A stretch of 64,000 nucleotides of DNA. Source: Todiramphus chloris collaris (taxonomy: Eukaryota; Chordata; Aves; Coraciiformes; Alcedinidae). This document shows positions 1-13,123 of this stretch, in pieces. Made by a program: the position numbers and the translations under genes. Each line of letters opens with the position of its first letter. Within the stretch, counting starts at the first letter, position 1. The notes beneath the pieces are model-generated. The model did not search any database and had not been told where the DNA came from. It saw only the letters and a list, made by a program, of their open reading frames with translations. The stretch lies in contig JANVCC010000022.1 of the NCBI GenBank assembly GCA_025345505.1, forward strand, positions 28,686,375-28,750,374. Reading direction: 5' to 3'.

Positions 1-3000
1 TGTGGTCATCTAAGCTGACTTTCCTGAAAACCCAGTCACGGTGCTACCCCAAAAGTCATTATTATTTGAATTAAATTCTGCCACGGAGACTAAGGTATCT
101 GATCTTGATTTTTAGAAATAGCTACTGATGATCAGCCACTACCACCATGTTAATCACTTTCATTGCTTAAAAACCAAGGCCCTTTTTATCAAAGTTAGGA
201 AGAAAAAAAAAGTTTAGTCAATAGATCTTGTATTTATGACAGATGGAAGATGCCATTCATGTATATATATATATGGACATGCATTAACACTCACGTACAC
301 ACAGATATGACTGGTAGCTTTCTATATTAAACCATATCCTCCTTAGGTGCTTTTTTATACATCAAAGTCCTTCACCATTTCTTAAACGTTAATTTAACAG
401 GAAATACTGCTAGTCTATTTCCACTGCTGGTGAATGCTGACCAGTTTACCTTTTTAACAATTATTTAATTATAACCCCCCAGTAATTCATAACTTGAATA
501 AAACAATTCAGATTTACTTTAGATTCCTGATTTACAGCAGTGAGTTGAATAATACTGTGGTTTACTTTGGCTTTGTTGTAATCAGTTTCATAACTTTTAT
601 GATTTGAGTTGTATCATGCCCCAAAAACTCCATGTCAGTATCTTGATAACAGTCTATGGGATTAAGAACAAATGTACGGTAAGAGTTCATATATACATTC
701 TTTTGAGATGTTATCTGCATTTTTCTTTCACTGTGCTAATGCCAGTACAACTTGAACTTGAAGTGGCTTCAAGATAAAAGGAAAATGTAAGTGCCTCTGC
801 TTAATTTGTTAACACTACCCAGACATTGATCTTGTATCCCTTTCTAAGTCAGTATGCTCAAAACGTGCCAGGGTGAGGTGTGTGAAATTCTTTTCAAAGA
901 ATACCTTGGATGATACACAAAATAAATCAGTCTGAGGCTATAATGGCCAAAGGAAAATGAAGTAATTGCTTTCATCCTCTGGACACATTTATTCTCTGGA
1001 ATAAAAATATTAATATATATGAAGAGCTCATCTTTTTAAACATACATTAGGTGTTTGATTTTTTTTTTTATTTCTACTCAAGATCCTTTGTTATTTTAGA
1101 CTTTGAGATCATATTGTCTTTGAATTTGCCCAAGCAACTTCTAACCATTTCAGGAAGGTAAAAATAGACCAAATTGTCAAACTCAGACATACTTTAATCT
1201 CACTTTCTGTAATACAAAAGAAAGAAGTCATCTGTGTGAGAACATTCCCCATTGTTTTTATTATTATTATTAATTATTATTATTATTATTATTTTGTCTT
1301 TCATCAAAGGAAGCTCTGCTGCCTTTTTACTGGAGCCTTGAGCTCCACCAGTGCCTTGACCTTACTCATTCATTCTCCACTCTTCCAAGCATGTGGGGGT
1401 TATGCTCAACTTGCAGCTGCTCACCCATTTCTCTGGGTGTTATTTACTCATGATGTAGCAGGCAGACAGACATGAAGCAAAATTAAACCATGGTCCTCGT
1501 TTGTTCAAGGTCTGTATCTCTGTTGTACAAACCTCATGCCCCTAGCAAGCTTTCACATATATTCTCTGTGGATCCTTCATTAAGGCATATTTAGTGCTTG
1601 ATTAATTTGTTAACAGGACAGAGTTATCTTATGACTCCATATTAATGTGCCCTAAGTAGGCTACACATTAATAAACTTGAATGTGACAGTAAAACTTTAA
1701 GAGGCACAGTACCAGCCGAATTATTCCTCCTTCAGATCAGATGCTGCATAATCACTAAACATTACTCTGGTAGTTTTATGTAAATGAAGGAGATGGGAAG
1801 CTAAACCTTAAGCAAATTAATATTTTCTTGATTGTATTTAATTTAGGATTAACTAACCCTGATTAAACAAGACCTTACAAGTACATCAACTGCCTGCAAT
1901 TAAGATGCTGTTAGTAAACACTTGGAATCAGAATTTTTTGCCTCTCACACCACAGGAAAGGTGTGTATTTTTGATACTTCTGTCCGCAATACCTAGTAGT
2001 TAAAATCATGAAACCTGGTGGATTATAAGCACTTCTGATGTGTCCTGAGATACGTATTTTGAAAAAAAGGTAGTATGTCTAAACATTTTTTTTTAAGTGT
2101 AGATGTTTGATAGGTTGCACTGCAGAGTCTTCAATAAACCACACCACTGAGCAGAACTGTGGAGAAAGCAGAGGTGGTGGCTCACACCTAACTTTCCAGC
2201 AGGAGCTTCAGAATGGACAAAACTTGGAAACCAAAAGACAAAAAGAAAATATGTTCTCAGAATGTGCATGCAAACTGTCTTTGTCCTGTTTACAAAAAAC
2301 ACCTGCCTCACTTTTCTCGGGAGAATTGCATGGGATAAGATTATGGGAATGGCCATTCAGGACTACTGGAACAGGGTCTTCAATGCCCTTCTCACGAAAA
2401 ATCAAAGCCCATTCCCAAACAAGGGTGCACACAAGTGGATTTTGCTACAGAGGTGCCAGTGCACCCTAGTTCTTTTTTAACAGCAGCTGCCGTCACTGAT
2501 ACTTTAAATCCCAAAGTGCTTCACAGCTTTCTACTTGTCCTTCTTGGGTGTTACAGGTCTGTTCACTCATCCTTTCCCACTGTCTTTCTGCCAGCTGAAC
2601 AAATTACTGACCTCACCTCCCTCCAGCTGTGTGGCACGGCTTTTCAATCTCCTTCCCTCTGCCTGCTGAACCACTCACATGAATTCTCCTAGCTTGTCTC
2701 AGGCAAAAATAACTGAGGTTAGCAAGGACCTGCTGCTTAAAGTGCTGTGGAAAATTTAGCCTATTTTTATTTAAATGGGTGAAGAAGCAATTCTTACAAG
2801 CAACTGAGCTTGCCAGTCACCAAAGAACTTCAGCTTGGGTAGAAGTTTTAAGCAAATTGTATTGACATCTAATGAAAATGCCCCAGCACGCTTCCCAGCC
2901 TCAGAAAAACAGGTAGAAAGCAAGGCACTGTAAGTTTTGGCAGTGGAGTCAAAAGCAACAAGCCCTTTCAATATATCAATTTTCCTTCTTAAACACCTTT

Positions 3001-3205
3001 CCTCAGAAGCACTCTGCTTTGCTAAGGACAGACTGAATTACCAGGAAGATGATTTCCCTGAGACTCCTGCTCTCTGAGAAGCTAGGTTTATAGCCAGAAA
3101 CATTCAAATTATGAGTATAGTTAGGAGTGAAATCACGACATTTAATTTCACTTACTGGCATCTTTTCCATGCCTCTTGGTAGTCAGTGGCAATTCTTTCA
3201 TGATA
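1..3205. other. Non-coding stretch, no gene recognised
   Basis: AT-rich unique sequence. It holds a short (TA)n run at 262-274 and a (TTA)n microsatellite near 1259-1294. At about 2100-2700 the base composition is richer in G+C and several frames are open on both strands (longest 120 codons, plus, 2107-2469). The peptides are unlike any family I know and the frames overlap each other, so I read them as chance. No repeat family, RNA gene or promoter is recognisable. Confidence 0.6.
1259..1294. repeat. (TTA)n microsatellite
   Basis: About twelve TTA/ATT units with one interruption (TAATTA) near the middle. It is a plain trinucleotide simple repeat and is likely length-polymorphic. Confidence 0.9.
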
Positions 3206-3515
3206 TAGAATCACAGAATGGTTAAGGGTTAGAAAGGACCTCTGGAGATTATCTAGTTCCAACCCCTCCTGCCATGGGCAGGGACACCTTCCCCTAGACC
3301 AGATTGCTCAAAGCCCCATCCAGCTTGGAACACTGGAAGACTGGGCATCCACATCCTCTCTAGGTAACCTGTTACACTGTCTGACCACCCTCACAGTAAA
3401 GAATTTCTTCCTAATATCTCATCTAAATATAACCTCTTTCAGTCTGAATCCACTACCCCTCATCCTATCACTTGTCTCACTGATAAAGTGTCCCTCTCCA
3501 TCTTTCCTGTATGTA

Positions 3516-4072
3516 CTAGAAGGCTGCTATAAGGTCTCCATAAGGTCTGCCATAAGGTCTTCTCTTCTCCAGGGTGAATAACCCCAACTCTGTCAGCCTG
3601 TCTTTGTAGAAGAGGTGTTCCAGACCTCTGATGATCTTCATGGCCCTCCTGTGCATTCGCTCCAACAGGTCCATGTGCTGCTTATGCTGGGGGCTCCAGA
3701 GCTGGACACAGTATTCCAGGTGAGGTCTCACAAAAGCTGAGTTGAGGGAGAGAATCTCTGCTCACAACCTGCTGGTCACAATTCTACTGATGCAGCCCAG
3801 GATATGGTTGGCTTTCTGGACTGCGAGCACACGCTGCTGGATCACATCGAGCCTCTTATCAACCAACACCTGTAAATGCTTTTCCGCAGGGCTGCCCTCA
3901 ATCTGTTGTCCACACTGACTGTTATTTGTGCTTGAGGTTGCTCCAACCCATGTGCAAGACCTTGCTCTTGGTCTTGTTGGACTTCAAGAGGTTTGTGTGG
4001 GCCCACCTCTCAAGCCTGCCAAGGTCCCTCTGGATGGCATCCCATCCCTCCAGCATGTCAACAGCACCAACT
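3516..4072 (-). pseudogene. CR1 ORF2 reverse-transcriptase C-terminal remnant
   Basis: Conceptual minus-strand translation gives pieces of the CR1 ORF2 protein. The upstream part, near 3930-4072, carries the RDLGRLERWAH-like stretch. The open part (3516-3731) carries the [12 protein letters not shown]-like segment, then [17 protein letters not shown] and [11 protein letters not shown], all typical of the region after the polymerase palm. The two parts are not in one continuous frame. Stops occur between about 3732 and 3920, including one shortly before the PHLEYC motif. The catalytic palm residues are not included. The frame ends early, after GDLIAAF. It has no function as a protein. Confidence 0.85.
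3529..3562. repeat. Triplicated ATAAGGTCT motif inside CR1
   Basis: ATAAGGTCT occurs at 3529, 3540 and 3552, with spacings of 11 and 12 bases. A normal CR1 has a single copy at this point, so the run is a local tandem duplication in this copy. In the remnant reading frame it appears as a doubled RPYG. Confidence 0.8.
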
Positions 4073-7000
4073 CATTTCCTACTTATAAGTCATTCTCAAG
4101 TTTTTCTGAAGTTAAAATGATGGTGATAAGAACCGATCAGTACAAGACTGACTGTAAATCAGAATTGCAAAGATCATTCAGTAAAACTGAAAGAGGTTCA
4201 TCCGATATCTCCTGTGGGATTAGAGCTACTTGGAAAATTACTCCTATTTTTTCTTTCAGATAGGAATTTATTTAAAATTTCTCTTGGTCTTGACTTTACC
4301 TTTTATCTCTCCTTTTAATTTTAAGTAGAAAAACAGCAATTTCTTGATAAGAAAAAAAATAAAAGAATCCTCAGTATTCTGAAAAAAACAATGTAGAATT
4401 TTACTTAAGGATGATTTTTGGTTATCTAATAACTAATTTTAGAAGAAAGACAAACTTTTTAAAAAACAAAACAAAACAAACCCACATTATTTACTTATTT
4501 AAACCAGAATGAAATATCTTTTCCTTCCCTAATTTTTGGTTTTGCTTTTTTTCCTAGTGTTCCCTAAGGGTTCTGATCCCTCAGCATGGCGTTGTTAGAC
4601 AGCATGAAGGTCAAATAAGGGCTGCATTGCAGTGTATTTGGTTGCTTGGAAGCATTCAGTCTCAACTTTAAAGTTATTTTAACAGTTTTTTTGCTTTTCA
4701 TTCCTTCTGAACCTACAGCCTGTAACTATATAAACCATCACACCAATTGAATAAAGTTATGTAGTGGAAAGACCTAAAATGAGTTCCACTCAAATTTTTA
4801 AAAGCTCTTATTGCCTCTGCATACGCTACTTAGCCTTGAGAAAAAAAATCATCTATCAATATAAAAGTATCATGGAAGGCACAAAGCATTTCTTCTTTCT
4901 TTGTCTTGAAACACTGAGTTTGGAGACCCAATTCTTACTGCTTTTCCAACATGATAAATTTGGAGTAACTTCATTTGAAATATTGGGATTAGTCTGGTGT
5001 AAAACCCGAGTCTGTAAAAGATGAATCACAGTTCCTAACATCTTGCTATAGAGAGAATTTTAAACATAAATGTATTCGGTAAAACAGAGAAAGGTCTTTA
5101 CATTTTTTGTTTTAGTATTCCATATGGCAAAAGAAAAAAAAAATAAAAATCAAAAGCTTGCATAGTTCCTTGTTCAGTTGAAATATTATCTTCAGTCCTT
5201 AAAAGAAGAGTTTTTCAGTCTTGGTGTAAATCTGGAGTACTGTAAATAACATTGAAATCCCCATCATGAAATCAATAGAATCACTCAGTATTTACATTTG
5301 TCTAACTGAGCTCACTATGTAAAGCTGGATAGCTTTATACCCAGAGCAGCTAGAACAGCAAGGCATCAGCATAGCATTGCAGCCAGTTGGGCTCCAAAAG
5401 CTGCCTCATTAAAGAACATGAACTTTATACTTAGTGAAATACGTGTAGTGTGTGCCAGATAGTATATTTAGCCTAGAACTAGCATGTATCAGGTTAATCT
5501 TTTCTCTGTTCTCTTCTTTCCCACTATGACAGTCGGGCACTGAAGGCTCTGTGAGTTTTACCCTTTCTTTTCCATATTTAAGCTGCCTGAAAACATGTTG
5601 CTGTCTGCACACTGATAAGTAAGAGTGATTTTCAGCCTGGTTTGAAAGCAGTATTTTATGCCAAATATTATATTTTCCGGTTAGTGAAGATTGCAGAATG
5701 GCTTTGAAAGGTTAAGCTACTAGATATAACTCTTGCAATTGTGGAAGCTATACAATAGATTCGCAAGTATCCAAAATCATTCATGGAAACAAGGAACAAG
5801 AAGGGGACAATCTGACGCTGAAAGTGAAGACAGATTTGAATACAGAAAACACACAAAAAGAAATCTAAAGAATATTTCCAAGCTAAGAGAGTATGGCACA
5901 TGAGAAACAAAGCTGAAGTTGAGGCTCTGACTCAGAGCTTCACAGTGTATCTAATTTAATAACATATCAGACAGCTTGTGTTGTGATATTAAAAGGGCTT
6001 TATTGAGAATACATAAATCAGTGCTTCCCTCCCATGTGACCTTAACGAATTTATCTGGTAATAATTTCAAGAAGTTGTCAACAATCCAAGTACACAAACC
6101 ATGACTGTGGTGTGAAGAGGCCTGCGAAAAAGCTTTTGCAAGTTCTCTGGTGACATTCAGGACAAGATTATATGGAGTGTTCAATCAAATGCTGCTCAAG
6201 AGATTACAAACTACCGATACATACTTTTTGACCTTCTGCTATGTTTCATCAATGGTTTCACCTACTCATGTACTGCCCTGCACAGAGGGGGAGAAGACAG
6301 CAGCAGTAGAGCAAGGGAGGGAAATGACTCAAAGTGTGAAACCTTTCAAGCAATGAAAATGGGTTTTTTATTGAAGACAAATGAATGCCACATATAAGCT
6401 TTGCAGAGCATTGTGGATCAGGGAGGAAAGCAGCATCAAATTCCAACAAAATGAAGCAAGTGAAAAAGAGTAAACAAAGTAGATATTCTCCTTTCCTAAA
6501 TCATCCTTCACAGGCACTCAGTCTTCTGCAGCTGTCTCCCTGTGCTAAGCAGCTTGCTCTGTAGAAGATCATGTTTTCTTTTGAGGTCTTTTGCAGTGCT
6601 TCAGCATCCTATGGTGAAGTATCTCTTAATACATCTATCCTGTTGTACAGTGTCTTGGAGATCCTATTGAACTGCCTGTTTCTTTTCACAGTAACCTCCA
6701 GAGACAAGGACTTGTCCCTTCTACAGATCTGCAAGCCCTTCAATAGATTATGAGTAAGTCTATTCCACGTATGGTGTTGCCATTATTTAATAAAAGTATT
6801 TGTTGCTTTGTAGCATCTGTATAGTATTCTCCATATTTTAGTGAAAGTATTCTTTCTTTGTAGTGTTCTAGTACAGTCTCAAGTGTTGTAAAATACATAC
6901 ATAAATAAATAAAAAATCCCAGATATAATCCATAGAAACTGAACCTTTATGGATAGCTTTTAACTCTTTCCTCACAACAGCTCATCCCCAACCCACCTCA

Positions 7001-10000
7001 AAAAAACCCAAACATTTAAAAGCTAGTCAGACAACCAAGCTACAAGCAAGCAGAAACCCCCCAAAATCGTCCATGTCATTTTCCCCTTGTGGGATTACTC
7101 ACTATGACTCTCATAGAAACTGAAATGTTAAAGAGAACATAAAGTGCTGAAAGGAACCTCATGTTTAGGGAACTGGAAGCTACACTCTTAAATGGATGGT
7201 GAGAGATTTTAAGAACAGTTTATAAAACAAAAGAACCATTTTCACATAGTAAGCAAAAGAAAAGCAGCCCACTCCCAGTTTCTGCTGCCAAGAGTAAAAG
7301 GCCGCAGGAGGTTGTTTCTGAGGTGTTATTTATATTGGATTTTAAAACGGTCTGAGGGGACAGAGGGTTAAGCTATCAATTATGTAATTGTAAACGAAGA
7401 ACCTTTGGGAAAAGAAGCAGAAAATCGTACACTTAGAGAACAAGCAAGACATTTAGGAGAGGTTCAAGGTTAACTCCTTTCCTCCGCTCCTCTGAATTCT
7501 GTTAGAGCTCACATCATGGTACAAAGCCCAGGGAACAATTCTGGAGCAATAGGAAAGCAATTCCTAAAACTGCAATTTGCTCAGCATCTTGAGGGATGCA
7601 GCAGGAGCTGTTACAGGAGGAAGGAATGGACAAATACATTTCCTAGCCCACCAAGACCACGTTATATCCACTGCAAGTCAAATGCCTCTCACTTTCTGTA
7701 AGGCTATTGTCAGGCATACTGTAAATAGTCCTCCACCTACTAGGCACTGTCTTACTGCCAGCACTGCTGGAAATGTGAAAAAAAGTGCACAGCTATTGTG
7801 TAAATGGGAAATCTAATAAGAATTGAAAACAGAAAGTGGTCTCTAAGTGCGTCCAATCAGAAAAAGATAGAGCCATGGCAAATGCTGTTCCATAACTCAC
7901 ATTGTAAAGTAGAACTACAGAGTTGTTCCTTCTCAAAAGCTGAGACTAATCCACATGAGAAACTTTTTCTTGGATGAATTTTGTGGCTGCTGAAAATATA
8001 GTTTTTCTGGATACACAGACAGGAAGCAGTGAATTGGATTGTAAACCTTCCTCCTCCCTCTTTCCCATTTTGCTTTCAGATAGTTACACTAAAACCCATC
8101 TTTCCACCCTGCAACCCCATTTATTGTCCTGTTTAGCTCAGACATTTCCTTCAGGTGGTTAAAGCCTGCTTTTGCACAGGTCTAGAAGCACTCCAGTTCA
8201 GCCAGGCCTTTGCAGATGGGTGCTGGGTAGCAGGCAGCTGTCTGAGAGGGGAAACTCTTCCACCTCCTTCTCATCTTCTTTCTTCTTCAGCCAAACTGCG
8301 GTGAAAGAGCAGGGTTCTACTCTGGCATTTCCAGCAGGGTAGTCTCAGATTTTATCAAAGTAGCTTTACCACTCACTGCAGCTCAAAGCTCAGGAAAATC
8401 CCCCACATGTCTTGTATCAGACCATCCATGGAGAGAATAAATTGCCAGAACACTCAGGAGGTTTGGGAAGGTGTCTTCATTTCCTGCAGGACAACAGTCT
8501 TCCCAGTCAGGGCACAGAAGGTATAAGGCTCTAACAGAAAGAGAGAGAGAGGAGAAGGTGAGGAGATAGTTTCTCTGACAATCTCTCTTTGTGTTGGCAA
8601 GTTCAGGTGCTAGGAAGTAGCAAGGATGATAGTCTGGGGTTCAGACAATCATTTTGTAGCATGCACAAAGTGATCCAGCACATTAAGACAAGAGGCATAT
8701 GTCGATGTATCCTCTTTTAGCTGGAAGATGCTCTCACTGTGTTTGTTTTTGAACTATAGCACAAGAAGGGCATAGATCATGGAAAGGATGTGCTTGTCCT
8801 CCTGTGTGTTCTGTAAACTGCTTAACATTCTTCTGGCTTATGTCTATGGAAGTACCAGGCCTGACACACACAGAAAAAGAAAATGATCACTTAAAGAAGT
8901 ACTCAAGGGGAATTAATGAACACAAGTTCAAAAAAAAAATACAGATTTTTCCATCTGGATGATTGATTTTGGTTTTTTTCCTTGTTGAAGAATCTGTGGA
9001 GTTGAGAAGACACATATATTTAGTTGAAATCAATGGTATAGGATTTCAAGCCACAGTGTCTGACTCCAAATTCAGTAAAGTCAATGTCAGTCTTTCCATT
9101 CACTCCAGTGGGCTTTGAATGAAATCCATGCAGCTGGAAGTGATGACTTGCACTTTTAGATGCAGTCAATGCATGTGAGTTTTAAATGTATTACTATTAT
9201 TTCTTTGTGTGTCTCCATAAAATGCTGTTTATTCACCAAGGTATTGTGTAATATGTATATGTATCAGTCCTAAGGACATGGCTTTCCACTCTAAGACTCA
9301 AATTATTATGTTTCTCATATAAGCAATTCTTATAAAATCAAATAATATAATTAATCCATGATGAATATTGCCTTTCTTTATTTGTCATCATTCTATAATG
9401 ATAGTTTTCTTGAAAACTGTTTCACTGAATGTTTATTAATACTTAATTCCAATAGTATCATTATAAATTAATGATGACCTTTGCATAAGGTTTTCTAAGG
9501 AGATACACCCTCCAACATATTCAGCATCCCAGCCCTCTGATCATCTAGACCAGAACATGTCATTGCAGACTAATTGATCTTCCTTCCCACAGGGATGATA
9601 CATTCCTCAAACACTGGCAAAAGACAGAGCTTGGATGCATCAAAGCATTTACCCTGTCCCAGAAGCATTGAGAAGCTCTCCTAGGTGCTGTAGCTCAGAC
9701 AAAGCCATAAAATTTCTTTGTTTGCAGGCCTGGATCAAAGCTTTTGGTTCTACAGACAATAAAAGCCCCACAAAACACAAGCCTTTCCCTATGCCAAGGG
9801 GCTTACAATCTAAGTAAAAGAGACCAAAATGAATTTAGACCATTAGTCTCAAATGTACTGGCCACAAAGTGGCAGGCCAGTAATGGAACTACTGTCACCC
9901 TGTCAAAAAAGAGAGCTTTAAGCAAAGATTTGAAGGCAGATAATGCAGAGACCCTGCAGGAGTCTCCCTGCCCTGTGTGTCAACTTTGAGAAATGTCCAT

Positions 10001-12122
10001 TGTGCTTACCAGAAAAGACAAGAATGGTTTATGGTAAAATATAGTCTCCTTTTTGACAAAAAATCACTTAAAATTTGTAATAATTCAGCAAACTTTTGCA
10101 CCTTATAATGATCACTAACAGAGAAAATTAACAATGACTAATTGCAAGAAGCATTAATTAATTAAAGCTAGTAGAAAGAATGTCTTTGTCTGAATGAATG
10201 GTGTCAGTGTAATGCCAAGTATTATTTCAGTGTCATCCAAGGCTGCACTGGTGACCTCTAAACCTTCCTCGCAGAGATGGCAGAGCTGCCTTGTGCTCTC
10301 ACTCTCTAGTATAGAATGTCTGCACAAATGTATTCTTATTCTCCATGGAAAGTACACAGTACCAGGGCATTGCCAGGTAGAGCACGTGAGCTGGTTAAAA
10401 TGAAATGCAAACCCTGATAACTGCTGTCAAATAGGAAGACAGGAACAGAATCAACAGAACTTGCAGTTGTTCCATTTTCCATTGAAGTTGCTTCATCAAA
10501 TGAGTGGGAATTTCAAAACCTCAGAACTGATTAAAAAGGTCTTTGGAGTTGTCTTTTTAAGTGATAAGCAAACTCTTAGCTAAAACCACAACTTTTTAGT
10601 CTGAAACAGTGCCTCACAGTCATTGTTATAGAAGTGACTAGTATCTTGGCTCCTGACTGTAAGGAAAGTTCCCTCATTGCACACATGTTCAAAATATACC
10701 CAGGAGTTGCATGCTTTTTTACAGGCTGTGGAGAGGACACTCAGCATCGATGGGGAATCACTGCATCTAAATCATTCTTCTGAGTTGCACAGAACAGGGA
10801 TTTTCATCTAGATGGCCTCTGGATTGTAGTGAGTCCTCTGACCAGCTGATGGCATCTTTCTAAAGATTCCTCAAAAGTGTTAATTGTATTTAATCATCCA
10901 TTTACAGATGAAAGTCTAGCGCTGAGCAGTGCTTAGCTTAGTGTGAACACACTGTAATGTCCCCCTACCTCAGAGCACCTTTGAACAAGCAGGAACACAA
11001 GTCAGAATGCAGGTGCAGAACTATGGCACCTTTAGGATCAACTTTAGGATCATTTTTCAAGGCACCAATGGAAATATTTTTCCTCCTGTATAGCTGGCAC
11101 ATATCACAGGTGCTGCCTGGGTTGTTGGTTGTTTTGTTGCTTTGGGGTTTTTTCTTCATATTAATGTAATTACTAAATGTAAATGAGAACTGAATGTTAA
11201 CAGATCAGGAATCATTAACTCTTATCTCTTTGTTCTATTAAATTCTCCTCTTTAAGTTATTATCATTGGGATTAATCAAGCTAGTGTAGGAATGATCAGA
11301 GTAACAAATCTGCCTTTCATAAATTTTTTAATTTCTGGTTTAGTTTCTATAGAAAGATTTGAAAATAGAGATAAATCAACAGTTGTTCTCAGATTACAAA
11401 CTCTCTTCCTGCTTTATAGAACAGTCTTTTATAAAGAGCAAAAAAAATATTACATATAAGGAATTAGCTCAGATGCCAAAGACTGAAATCTTGTGAAAGC
11501 AAAAGCCAAACAAAATAACTGTGACTTCCTATAAAGAGGCACAAATACAGCTGGTAATGTAACCCTTTCTAATACCTACTCCTCTCCCTCTAAGACTTAC
11601 TAAATTAAGATAGAAAAGGCAGGACTAACAGAAGAGGTATCTCCAGCATAGGGATGATTTATGGATCAGGATCTGTAAATTCATACTACTATATATACTT
11701 TATTCATCTTCTACATCCTACAAGTAGGAAATAATAATGATTTTGCTTACGTGGCAAGAAGGATTTAACTGCCACCAGAAATATATGAACTTACACTAGT
11801 CATGAATCTGCCACACAAACTTGTCTTGTTCAGCTAAATGTGTGCACCAAAGGTTGAAAGCTACCTATCTAGTGGTGTCTGAAGAAGCATCAGTACTTCA
11901 CAGCTTGGCAGTTTTCAGTCTTTTCCTGGACTACTCAAACCTAGACATATTTCATGAAAGACTGATCTGCTTTAAGTCATAATTTTTGGCTCAGAAGGGC
12001 AGTAGATAACACACATACTCCCACAGAAACAGCCTGCAGCCTCAGTGAAGGCTGCCCTTAAAAAATCTGAAAGAGTTCAATAGCTTATAATGCTTTGTTT
12101 AATATCTAGCTCAAAATATAGA
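4073..12122. other. Non-coding stretch, no gene recognised
   Basis: Mostly unique AT-rich DNA. It includes a short A/C run at 4461-4483, ATAA-type low-complexity sequence near 6889-6916, a purine run near 8540-8560, a nested inverted repeat at 9394-9465, and a 12-bp direct duplication of CTTTAGGATCA type at about 11029-11052. Pieces near 9070-9120 and 9760-9830 resemble old amniote interspersed repeats. All open frames are under about 90 codons, apart from one of 111 codons that starts inside the CR1 (3928-4263, plus). None matches a family I know. Confidence 0.6.
9760..9830. repeat. Possible ancient amniote interspersed-repeat scrap
   Basis: The phrase 'GGGGCTTACAATCTAAGTA' is typical of the tail of widely dispersed old amniote SINE-like repeats. 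The similarity is remembered and short, so family and borders are uncertain. Nothing suggests a gene. Confidence 0.3.
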
Positions 12123-12922
12123 TGTCACAGTTTAGGGTCAGGGTGGCCCCTCAGACCTATAACAGATGCTCTCTGTTAACCCCTCTCCCTCCCCAAAGGG
12201 AGAAGAGAAAGGGAATACGGGAGAGAGACTTAGCAATTAGAAAAGGAAACTAGAATAGCTTTAATGACAATGAAATTAATAATTATAAAAATGAAATATA
12301 TACAAATATATACAAAACCAGTATGGAACCCAACCCCCCTGATGGTAATTACATCACCGTTACCACCGATGCTGTGGATTAAGCACTGGGGGAGTCCCAG
12401 ATTGGGCCCCGCAGCAGACGGGAGCTCTGCTCAGGAGCTGGATTCTGGTACCAGGTTCAAGAACACACAGATTGGGATCGAAGGCAGAACGGACAGAGTC
12501 CTCCTTGGATGCTCCAAGGAAGGAACCAAAAGAGGACCCAAGCCAAGCAAAGCTGGCAAAGTTTTCCAAGAGAGGAGAAGAACCACACACCCTCCAGATC
12601 CCTCAGCCTCATATCGAATATGATGTATATGGGCTGGAATCCCTCGTTGGTCAGTTTGGGGTCACCTGTCCTGTCCACTCCTCCCTGCAGGTGCAGCCTT
12701 TCACTTTCTGCACCCCCCAGTGTGGTGCACAAGACCCAGCAGTGGCCTTGGTCTGCACACCAATCCTTGGTAGTAACTCTAACCATGGGGTGTTATCCCT
12801 GCTAGAAGCAGACACTGTCTGTGAGAACAGGCTGCTGACTTCAGAAAGTGCAGTTAGAAGAACTGAGCTGAAAAGTAAAATTACTGAACAGAATTAGTTC
12901 TGTTCCCACTCAAACCAGGACA
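12123..12922 (-). mobile_element. Solo LTR, ERVL-like endogenous retrovirus (copy A)
   Basis: An 800-bp solo LTR on the minus strand. Read on that strand it begins TGTCCTGGTTTGAG (ending at 12922) and ends CTAAACTGTGACA (at 12123), so it has TG...CA ends and imperfect inverted termini. The flanks ATAGA (12118-12122) and ATAGT (12923-12927) fit a 5-bp target-site duplication with one mismatch, as expected for ERVL-type insertions. A polyadenylation signal ATTAAA lies on the minus strand at 12260-12265. No internal gag/pol DNA is attached, so the provirus was lost by LTR-LTR recombination. It pairs with a related inverted copy at 42165-42962. Open frames across it, including 141 codons at 12472-12897 on the plus strand, run antisense to the LTR and are not genes. 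Confidence 0.9.
12260..12265 (-). terminator. LTR polyadenylation signal ATTAAA
   Basis: ATTAAA on the minus strand, at the position equivalent to 42823-42828 in the second LTR copy and downstream of TATA-like sequence, which marks the R/U5 area. It was functional in the virus. Present activity is unknown. Confidence 0.6.
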
Positions 12923-13123
12923 ATAGTAAAAACATATTCCCCCCTCTTGGGAAAAAGATGGCAATGTAGTGAAGAACGTGACACTTCAAAACTTTGTATG
13001 CAGAGACATTAACGATAGTAAACCCAAAATTTTGCCCATCTCCACAGAACACAAAAAGCCCAAATGATCTAGTGACCAAAATCAGACTATATACTTTTAA
13101 TTTCCCTATGGAATAGATAGTAG

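Larger units (their letters stand above)
3206..4072 (-). mobile_element. CR1 LINE, 5'-truncated copy
   Basis: This is a chicken-repeat-1 (CR1) non-LTR retrotransposon lying on the minus strand. The left edge is the element's 3' end: AGAATCACAGAATGG is the reverse complement of the CR1 terminal octamer repeat, followed by the CR1 3'UTR hallmark 'GACCTCTGGAGATTATC' and 'CCAACCCCTCCTGCCATGG'. Rightwards, on the minus strand, it runs back through the C-terminal part of the ORF2 reverse transcriptase and stops near 4072, so the 5' part is missing, as is usual for CR1. In-frame stops and indels show that it is dead. CR1 makes no reliable target-site duplication and none is visible. It contains an internal triplication of a short motif at 3529-3562. 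Confidence 0.95.

Noticed and set aside
2093-2692. Cluster of overlapping open frames on both strands (up to 120 codons)
   Set aside because: Several frames are open at once in a locally G+C-richer stretch. The peptides are unlike any family and no splice or promoter context is visible.
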